A stretch of DNA of 64,000 bases, taken from positions 124,001 to 188,000 of the forward strand of contig NZ_FNBB01000010.1 of assembly GCF_900102105.1 (NCBI RefSeq). Reading direction: 5' to 3'. This DNA is from Agrobacterium pusense (GTDB taxonomy: Bacteria > Pseudomonadota > Alphaproteobacteria > Rhizobiales > Rhizobiaceae). The first letter of the stretch is position 1. Each line of letters starts with the position of its first letter. Below are positions 58,677 to 64,000 of this stretch, piece by piece. The notes beneath the pieces were generated by a model. The model was not told where the DNA came from and did not search any database. It saw nothing but the letters and a program-made list of their open reading frames with translations. The position numbers and the translations under genes are program-made.

Positions 58677-58731
58677 AGTGGTGATTTGCCGACCGGCTTG
58701 CAGCCACTTTAAAGAAGTCGCTAAAGGGTCG
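58677..58731 (+). ncRNA. SAM-II riboswitch upstream of metA
   Basis: P1 is AGTGG (58677-58681) with CCACT (58704-58708). The pseudoknot pairs CGACC (58690-58694) with GGTCG (58727-58731), and the conserved GCTAAA lies at 58720-58725. TGATTTG follows P1. This is the metA/SAM-II motif of alphaproteobacteria, which binds S-adenosylmethionine. It lies about 100 bases before the metA start. Confidence 0.95.
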
Positions 58732-58784
58732 AGGAAAAAGGCAATTTCCTGGGACCGGTCGCGATTTCCGCTGCCGGTTTTTTT
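58727..58784 (+). promoter_or_regulatory. antiterminator and terminator of the metA leader
   Basis: GGTC-G-AGGAAA (58727-58737) can pair with TTTCCT-G-GGACC (58745-58756) as an antiterminator. Alternatively ACCGG (58754-58758) pairs with CCGGT (58774-58778), followed by seven T residues, as a terminator. The antiterminator shares GGTC with the SAM-II pseudoknot and ACC with the terminator, so SAM binding should favour termination. Confidence 0.75.
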
Positions 58785-58828
58785 GTTTTCGCAACGTTCT
58801 TTACGTGATCCGGAAAAGAGAGTTCGAC

Positions 58829-59755
58829 ATGCCGATCAAGATTCCCGATACGCTTCCCGCCTTTGAGACCCTCGTTCACGAGGGCGTGCGGGTCATGACC
58901 GAAACGGCGGCCATCCGACAGGATATCCGCCCGCTCCAGATCGGGCTTCTCAACCTCATGCCGAACAAGATCAAGACGGAAATCCAGATGGCGCGCCTCG
59001 TTGGCGCCTCGCCGCTTCAGGTTGAGTTGTCGCTCGTGCGCATCGGCGGTCATCGCGCCAAGAACACACCGGAAGAACATCTCCTCTCCTTCTACGAGAC
59101 GTGGGAAGAGGTGCGTCACCGCAAGTTCGACGGTTTCATCATCACCGGTGCTCCCATTGAGCTGCTGGACTATGAGGACGTCACCTACTGGAATGAAATG
59201 CAAAAGATTTTCGAGTGGACGCGGACCAATGTCCATTCGACCCTCAACGTCTGCTGGGGCGCGATGGCCGCCATCTATCACTTCCACGGCGTGCCGAAAT
59301 ACGAGCTGAAGGAAAAGGCATTCGGTGTTTACCGCCACCGCAATCTTTGCCCCTCGTCGATCTACCTCAATGGTTTTTCGGACGATTTCCAGGTTCCCGT
59401 GTCACGCTGGACGGAAGTGCGCCGCGCCGACATCGAAAAACATCCGGAACTCGAAATCCTGATGGAGTCGGAGGAAATGGGTGTATGTCTGGTACATGAG
59501 AAGGCAGGCAACCGTCTCTATATGTTCAATCATGTCGAATATGATTCGACATCGCTTTCGGAAGAGTATTTCCGCGATGTTCACGCCGGCGTGCCGATCA
59601 AGCTGCCGCATGATTATTTTCCGCATAACGACCCCGAACTCGCGCCCCTTAACCGCTGGCGCAGTCATGCCCATCTGTTTTTCGGAAACTGGATCAACGA
59701 GATATACCAGACGACACCATATGAACTCGAGGCCATCGGCCAGCTGGCGGCCTGA
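58829..59755 (+). CDS. metA: homoserine O-acyltransferase MetA
   Basis: The 308-residue enzyme acylates homoserine, the first step of methionine synthesis from aspartate semialdehyde. [18 protein letters not shown], the nucleophile region [10 protein letters not shown], and the catalytic His region [13 protein letters not shown] are conserved. Whether the acyl donor is succinyl- or acetyl-CoA cannot be told from the name of the family. The start is ATG 58829, leading [15 protein letters not shown]. Expression is set by the SAM-II leader. Confidence 0.96.
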   Translation: MPIKIPDTLPAFETLVHEGVRVMTETAAIRQDIRPLQIGLLNLMPNKIKTEIQMARLVGASPLQVELSLVRIGGHRAKNTPEEHLLSFYETWEEVRHRKFDGFIITGAPIELLDYEDVTYWNEMQKIFEWTRTNVHSTLNVCWGAMAAIYHFHGVPKYELKEKAFGVYRHRNLCPSSIYLNGFSDDFQVPVSRWTEVRRADIEKHPELEILMESEEMGVCLVHEKAGNRLYMFNHVEYDSTSLSEEYFRDVHAGVPIKLPHDYFPHNDPELAPLNRWRSHAHLFFGNWINEIYQTTPYELEAIGQLAA

Positions 59756-59769
59756 ATTTGCGGGATTGC

Positions 59770-59808
59770 GAATTGCCGGGAAATGACGCAACGTCCGCCC
59801 GGCAATTC
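59770..59808 (+). terminator. 11-bp hairpin between metA and galM
   Basis: GAATTGCCGGG pairs perfectly with CCCGGCAATTC across 17 bases, starting 14 bases after the metA stop. No T run follows, so it may be a weak terminator or mRNA-stabilising stem. Confidence 0.5.
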
Positions 59809-59831
59809 ATGGCAACCGGGAGAATGATGTT

Positions 59832-60851
59832 ATGAGCGACGGGGCAGCACGGGAGAATTTTGGTTTCACGGCAACGGGCGAAAAGGTCGAGCGTGTCACC
59901 ATTTCGAAAGGTGGGCTTACAGCGAAGGTCATTACCTGGGGTGCCGTCATCCAGGATTTGCGCCTTGAGGGTCACCAGCCGCCGCTCGTTCTCGGCTTCG
60001 ACAAATTCGAGGATTATAAATATTCCTCCTATTTCGGCGCCACACCCGGCCGTAACGCCAACCGCATCGGCAATGGCAGATTTTCGATCGACGGTCACGA
60101 ATACCAGCTGGAGCTGAATGAAAAGGGCGTAACCCACCTGCACGGCGGCAGCGACGGCATGGGCAAACGCAACTGGATGCTGATGGAACACGGCGAAAGC
60201 CACGCGGTTCTGCAGATCATCGACCCCGATGGCCGTGCCGGTTATCCCGGCAACTGCACGGTCACAGCCACCTACACGATCCGTGACGGCGGCGTGCTGT
60301 CGGTGGTCTATGAAACGGTGACCGACAAGCCGACCATCGCCAATGTGTGCCAGCATTCCTATTTCAATCTCGATGGCGCCGACACCGCACTTGGGCATGA
60401 GATCAGCATCGCGGCTGACTTTTACCTGCCCACCAACGACAAGCAGATACCGACCGGCGAAATCCGCTCCGTCGAAGGCACCGTCTTCGACCTTCGCCAC
60501 CCGACGCCGATGCGGCGCAGCGAAAATGGTGAGCAGGTTCTCTACGACCATAATTTCTGCCTTTCGCCCGAGCGCCGCGCCAAGCGCAAGGTCGCCCGCG
60601 CTTATTCGCCAGCCTCCGATATAGCTCTCGAGGTTCACACCACCGAACCCGGTGTGCAGTTTTATTCGGCTTTCAAACTGGACGTTCCCGTTCCGGGCCT
60701 CGATGGCCGTCACTACGGTCCCTTTGCCGGTTTCTGCCTGGAAACACAGATCTGGCCGGATGCCGTCAACCACCCTGATTTTCCGCATGCCATACTACGG
60801 CCGGGCGAGACGCTGCGCCAGGAAACCGACTATATTTTCAAGAAGGGCTGA
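59832..60851 (+). CDS. galM: aldose 1-epimerase (galactose mutarotase)
   Basis: The 339-residue beta-sandwich enzyme interconverts alpha and beta anomers of aldoses. Signatures: GRNANRIGNGRFSIDGHEYQL, THLHGGSDGMGKRNW, NVCQHSYFNLDGAD with the catalytic histidine, and ETQIWPDAVNHPDFP with the catalytic glutamate. GGGAGA lies 8 bases upstream of ATG 59832. No other galactose genes are nearby, so the physiological sugar is uncertain. It may share the metA transcript. Confidence 0.95.
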   Translation: MSDGAARENFGFTATGEKVERVTISKGGLTAKVITWGAVIQDLRLEGHQPPLVLGFDKFEDYKYSSYFGATPGRNANRIGNGRFSIDGHEYQLELNEKGVTHLHGGSDGMGKRNWMLMEHGESHAVLQIIDPDGRAGYPGNCTVTATYTIRDGGVLSVVYETVTDKPTIANVCQHSYFNLDGADTALGHEISIAADFYLPTNDKQIPTGEIRSVEGTVFDLRHPTPMRRSENGEQVLYDHNFCLSPERRAKRKVARAYSPASDIALEVHTTEPGVQFYSAFKLDVPVPGLDGRHYGPFAGFCLETQIWPDAVNHPDFPHAILRPGETLRQETDYIFKKG

Positions 60852-60866
60852 AGCGGCGCGCTGGTA

Positions 60867-61652
60867 TCAATCCAGCACGCAGCCGACATAGCTGCCCGAG
60901 GCGCGGGCGCGGCGCTCGATAAGGCCGGCGAGCCTCTGCAACCCGCGCCCCGGCTTGCTGGCCACACGATCAATGGGATTGGGAAGCGAAACGGCCAGAA
61001 GTGCGGCCTGTCGGGAACTGAGCTTCGCGGCCGGCACCTTGAAGTGGTGCTGGGCGGCAGCCTCGATGCCGTAAATACCCGGTCCCCATTCGGCGACGTT
61101 GAGATAAATCTCCATCATCCGCTTTTTTGACCAGACGAAATCGGCGGCAATCGCCAGCGGCAATTCCAGTCCCTTGCGCAGAAACGAACGACCGTTCCAT
61201 AAAAACAGGTTTTTGGCCGTCTGCATCGGGATGGTGCTGGCGCCGCGCGTCGCGGCCCCGTCGAGCGCATTGCTGACCACGGACTGCATCTGGTTCCAGT
61301 CAACCCCGCCGTGAAAACAGAATTGCCCATCCTCGGACATCATCACCGATTGCACGAGGCGCGGTGAAATATCCTCTAGTGGCACCCAGCGCCTGTCATA
61401 GCCTTGCAGCGTCACCAGATCGGCAAGCATCAGCGTCGACACGGGCCGGATGAAGGGCAACGCATAAACCGGAATCAGCAGATAAGGCAGGATGAGCAAT
61501 GCCAGCAAGGTCATGATGATGCGCTTGGCCAACGTGCGAAAATCCACCTTCGGACTGCTCCGGTCTTCCGCCAGCACGGCGTAATCTGCGTCGCTTTCAG
61601 GCGTACTGCTCACTATCCGTCCCCGCACCCCACGCCAGTTGAAGCCTTTCAT
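60867..61652 (-). CDS. mtgA: monofunctional biosynthetic peptidoglycan transglycosylase
   Basis: The 261-residue protein has one membrane helix (about residues 46-68) and a GT51 glycosyltransferase domain in the periplasm: the catalytic glutamate region [16 protein letters not shown], the motif [16 protein letters not shown], and [32 protein letters not shown]. It polymerises lipid II into glycan strands and lacks a transpeptidase domain. It is divergent from the farnesyl diphosphate synthase gene, 99 bases apart. Confidence 0.95.
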   Translation of the reverse strand: MKGFNWRGVRGRIVSSTPESDADYAVLAEDRSSPKVDFRTLAKRIIMTLLALLILPYLLIPVYALPFIRPVSTLMLADLVTLQGYDRRWVPLEDISPRLVQSVMMSEDGQFCFHGGVDWNQMQSVVSNALDGAATRGASTIPMQTAKNLFLWNGRSFLRKGLELPLAIAADFVWSKKRMMEIYLNVAEWGPGIYGIEAAAQHHFKVPAAKLSSRQAALLAVSLPNPIDRVASKPGRGLQRLAGLIERRARASGSYVGCVLD

Positions 61653-61751
61653 AGTCCATTGCCGTCTTCAAGGCGAGTCCGGCGCGACAGTTGAGTTGGG
61701 GAATCACGAAAAGGTTTGCCTGCATTCGCGCAGCGTGCCAAAGAGCGCGGC

Positions 61752-62666
61752 ATGGACGCTCAGATGACGAATTTCGAAACGCGGCTGCGCGAGAACGCCG
61801 CCAGGACCGAAGCCCTGCTTGGCCGCCTGCTCTCCGGCGAGACACGCGCGGATGAGATCGCGCGTCCGCAGAATCTGCTCGAGGCCATGCGCCACGGCGT
61901 GCTGAACGGCGGTAAACGCCTGCGGCCCTTCCTCGTCATCGAAAGCGCCGCACTCCTCGGCGGAGATGGAGAAGCTGCGCTTTTTGCCGGTGCCGCGCTG
62001 GAATGCCTCCATTGTTATTCGCTGGTTCACGACGATCTGCCGGCTATGGATGACGACGACCTGCGTCGTGGCCAGCCAACGGTGCATCGCAAATTCGACG
62101 AGGCGACCGCCATCCTCGCTGGCGACAGCCTGCTGACGCTGGCCTTTGATATCATTGCATCGGAAGAAAATCCGCTCGCGGCCGGGCGCAAGGCCGCGCT
62201 CGTGCTTTCGCTTGCCCGCGCAGCGGGCATCGGCGGCATGGCCGGCGGGCAGGCGCTTGATCTCGCCGCGGAAAAGAACGCACCGGACGAAACCGGCATT
62301 ATTACATTGCAGGCTATGAAAACCGGCGCACTGCTGCGCTTCGCCTGCGAGGCGGGCGCAATCATCGCCGGTAGCGATGATTGCGAAAGGCAGAGGCTAC
62401 GCCTCTTTGGAGAAAAAATCGGCCTCGCCTTCCAGCTGGCAGACGATCTCCTGGATTTGACGGCCGACGCCGCCACCATGGGCAAGGCGACCGGCAAGGA
62501 TGCCGCACGCGGCAAGGGAACGCTGGTGGCGCTGCGCGGCCAAGACTGGGCGCGTCGCAAACTTCAGGAACAGGTGGCAGAGGCCAGCGAACTCCTGGCT
62601 CCCTATGGCGAAAAGGCCGCGATTCTCATCGCGGCCGCCAGATTTATCGCAGAACGAAAAAGCTGA
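61752..62666 (+). CDS. ispA: farnesyl/geranyl diphosphate synthase
   Basis: The 304-residue enzyme condenses isopentenyl diphosphate with allylic diphosphates to feed quinone, undecaprenyl and hopanoid pathways. Both aspartate-rich motifs are present: DDLPAMDDDDLRRG and FQLADDLLDLT. The GGKRLRPFL segment is also typical. Class (C15 or C10/C20) is best guess IspA. The start is 61752 or 61764. A hairpin overlapping its stop probably terminates the convergent gene. Confidence 0.9.
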   Translation: MDAQMTNFETRLRENAARTEALLGRLLSGETRADEIARPQNLLEAMRHGVLNGGKRLRPFLVIESAALLGGDGEAALFAGAALECLHCYSLVHDDLPAMDDDDLRRGQPTVHRKFDEATAILAGDSLLTLAFDIIASEENPLAAGRKAALVLSLARAAGIGGMAGGQALDLAAEKNAPDETGIITLQAMKTGALLRFACEAGAIIAGSDDCERQRLRLFGEKIGLAFQLADDLLDLTADAATMGKATGKDAARGKGTLVALRGQDWARRKLQEQVAEASELLAPYGEKAAILIAAARFIAERKS

Positions 62667-62685
62667 GTGGGTTTTCCCGCTCAGC
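62657..62685 (-). terminator. terminator of the OmpA-family lipoprotein gene
   Basis: On the minus strand GCTGAGCGGG pairs with CCCACTCAGC around AAAA (one mismatch), followed by TTTTTC. The stem overlaps the stop codon of the ispA gene on the other strand. Confidence 0.85.
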
Positions 62686-62697
62686 CTCTCAAGTCGA

Positions 62698-63360
62698 TCA
62701 GCCCTTGAGCGGCGAAATCAACACTTCCACACGGCGGTTTTGGGCGCGACCATCAGACGTTGCGTTCGAGGCGATGGGCTGCGAAGGCCCAAAGCCAAGT
62801 GTTGAAATGCGTCGTTGATCGACACCGCGTGCGCCGAGATAGTTGGCAACCGACGCGGCGCGGCGTTCCGAAAGCCCCTGATTGTGGGCGAGGCTACCGG
62901 TCGAGTCGGTATGGCCGTTGATGTCGATCAGCGTGCGGTTGAACTTGTTCAGCACGATCGCAACGGAATCGAGCGTCTGATAGAAGGGCGGAATGACCTG
63001 ATCCTGATCCGTGGCAAAGGTGATATTCGACGGCATGTTGAGAACAATGCTGTCGCCACGGCGGGTCACCGAAACGCCGGTCCCCTGAAGCTGCGCGCGG
63101 AGTTCCGCTTCCTGGCCATCCATGTAATTGCCGATGGCGCCGCCAGCGAGCGCGCCGATGCCGGCACCGATCAGGGCAGCGTTACGGCGTCCGACCGGCG
63201 AACCGCCCACAGCCAGACCGCCGAGCGCACCGACAACAGCGCCGATACCCGCGCCGCCGGCCGTGTTCGACATTTTCTGCTCGCCCGTATAGGGATCGGT
63301 GGTGGTGCAGGCGGAAAGATAGGTGCCGCAAAGGGCGACGATCGCGATTTTTTTGATCAT
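62698..63360 (-). CDS. OmpA family lipoprotein with glycine zipper
   Basis: The 220-residue protein has a lipoprotein signal with lipobox LSAC (Cys18), a glycine-zipper region rich in GAGIGAVVGALGG and GAGIGALAGGAIGNYMDG (about residues 35-80), and a C-terminal OmpA domain with INGHTDSTGS, RAASVANYLGARGV and NRRVEVLI, which binds peptidoglycan. It resembles YiaD-type outer-membrane lipoproteins. A terminator follows. Confidence 0.93.
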   Translation of the reverse strand: MIKKIAIVALCGTYLSACTTTDPYTGEQKMSNTAGGAGIGAVVGALGGLAVGGSPVGRRNAALIGAGIGALAGGAIGNYMDGQEAELRAQLQGTGVSVTRRGDSIVLNMPSNITFATDQDQVIPPFYQTLDSVAIVLNKFNRTLIDINGHTDSTGSLAHNQGLSERRAASVANYLGARGVDQRRISTLGFGPSQPIASNATSDGRAQNRRVEVLISPLKG

Positions 63361-63426
63361 GTGTTTTGATGCTCCGAAAGGGTCAGGAGGTATGACAGTG
63401 GAATTGCGGCCTTTTCACGCTACTCG

Positions 63427-64000
63427 TTACTCCGCTGCGTCTTTCCGGCCAAAACGCTTTTCGATGTAATCGGTCACAAGCGCTTCGAAATCAGCGGCTA
63501 TGTTGGGGCCACGCAGAGTGAGAGCTTTCTCTCCGTCGATGAAGACCGGCGCCGCCGGGCTTTCGCCCGTTCCGGGCAGCGAAATGCCGATATCCGCGTG
63601 CTTGCTTTCACCGGGACCATTTACGATGCAACCCATGACGGCGACATTTAATGCCTCGACGCCGGGATATTTTTCACGCCAGACCGGCATATTCTTGCGG
63701 ATATCGTTCTGGATGTTCTGGGCCAGTTCCTGAAATACCGTCGACGTGGTACGCCCGCAGCCGGGACATGCCGCAACCACCGGAATGAACTGACGGAAAC
63801 CCATGACCTGCAGCAATTCCTGCGCCACCTGCACCTCGCGGGTGCGGTCGCCATTCGGCTCAGGCGTCAGTGACACGCGGATCGTATCGCCAATACCATG
63901 CTGCAACACATAACCCATGGCGGCGGACGAGGCGACGATACCCTTTGAACCCATGCCGGCTTCCGTGAGACCGAGATGGAGGGCGTGGTCGGAGCGTTCA
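63427..64000 (-). CDS. ispG: 4-hydroxy-3-methylbut-2-enyl-diphosphate synthase, C-terminal part
   Basis: Only the last ~190 residues are in the window; the frame continues past 64000. IspG (GcpE) makes HMBPP in the MEP pathway of isoprenoid synthesis using a [4Fe-4S] cluster. Ligand cysteines are visible in [15 protein letters not shown] and [18 protein letters not shown], and the [20 protein letters not shown] segment is typical. Together with the farnesyl diphosphate synthase gene nearby, it marks isoprenoid synthesis in this region, although the genes are not in one operon. Confidence 0.97.
   Translation of the reverse strand, partial: ERSDHALHLGLTEAGMGSKGIVASSAAMGYVLQHGIGDTIRVSLTPEPNGDRTREVQVAQELLQVMGFRQFIPVVAACPGCGRTTSTVFQELAQNIQNDIRKNMPVWREKYPGVEALNVAVMGCIVNGPGESKHADIGISLPGTGESPAAPVFIDGEKALTLRGPNIAADFEALVTDYIEKRFGRKDAAE

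Overview
The window reads as a stretch of core chromosome from a Rhizobiaceae alphaproteobacterium, most likely the Agrobacterium tumefaciens complex. Grounds: high-GC coding bias that leaves long empty antisense frames; alphaproteobacterial families (UPF0314/DUF2585, DUF2794, an IalB-type secreted protein, L19 with a long Ala/Glu tail); two RNA motifs first described in alphaproteobacteria (SAM-II before metA, ybhL before a Bax-inhibitor gene); and a RIME-like palindromic repeat. The species call is inference from gene content and order, not from a search. About 65 protein genes fill the window. I see no rRNA, tRNA, CRISPR array, prophage or insertion sequence.

Layout. 1-7 kb: partial MFS exporter, YggT-DUF167 pair, inorganic pyrophosphatase, GNAT acetyltransferase, TypA/BipA, M3 oligopeptidase. 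7-16.6 kb: a small gene that looks broken by an A6 frameshift, a MarR regulator with a Bcr/CflA drug exporter, ArgG, an SDR, a LysE exporter, a TrpXYZ-like ABC transporter, RlmN. 16.8-24.5 kb: IalB-like protein, DUF1232, pterin dehydratase, LMW phosphatase, ThpR, the conserved tesA/ybbA-ybbP module, and a Bax-inhibitor-1 gene behind a ybhL RNA. 24.5-33.6 kb: DUF2794 (behind a MITE-like inverted-repeat unit), DUF1223, AcnA, cytochrome c maturation genes ccmA-ccmB-ccmC-ccmD-ccmG (a RIME-like palindrome splits ccmA from ccmB), and a GGDEF cyclase.

33.7-45.4 kb: dapF-mtaB-ftsY-yciB-UPF0314 on the minus strand, a lipid-hydrolase-like metallo-beta-lactamase protein, then ffh-chorismate mutase-rpsP, rimM-trmD, an inverted TauE-type permease, and rplS. 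Both protein halves of the SRP pathway (FtsY, Ffh) are therefore about 4 kb apart. A promoter-like site and an intrinsic terminator upstream of ffh frame a possible ~108-nt RNA. 45.4-52 kb: amino-acid ABC binding protein and permease without an ATPase, an ACS-family MFS transporter, LeuC, an M48 lipoprotein protease. 52-64 kb: thiBPQ under a TPP riboswitch, a VOC protein, an Uup-like ABC-F ATPase with thiamine pyrophosphokinase, metA under a SAM-II riboswitch, galM, mtgA, a farnesyl diphosphate synthase, an OmpA-type lipoprotein, and the C-terminal part of ispG.

Most genes are ordinary housekeeping genes and I do not see a large unknown defence or mobile system. The parts worth a second look are mainly non-coding: mutually exclusive hairpins in the metA and thiB leaders, the possible RNA before ffh, the MITE-like unit before the DUF2794 gene, the palindromic operator candidates, and the A6 frameshift in the small gene at 7.1-7.5 kb.
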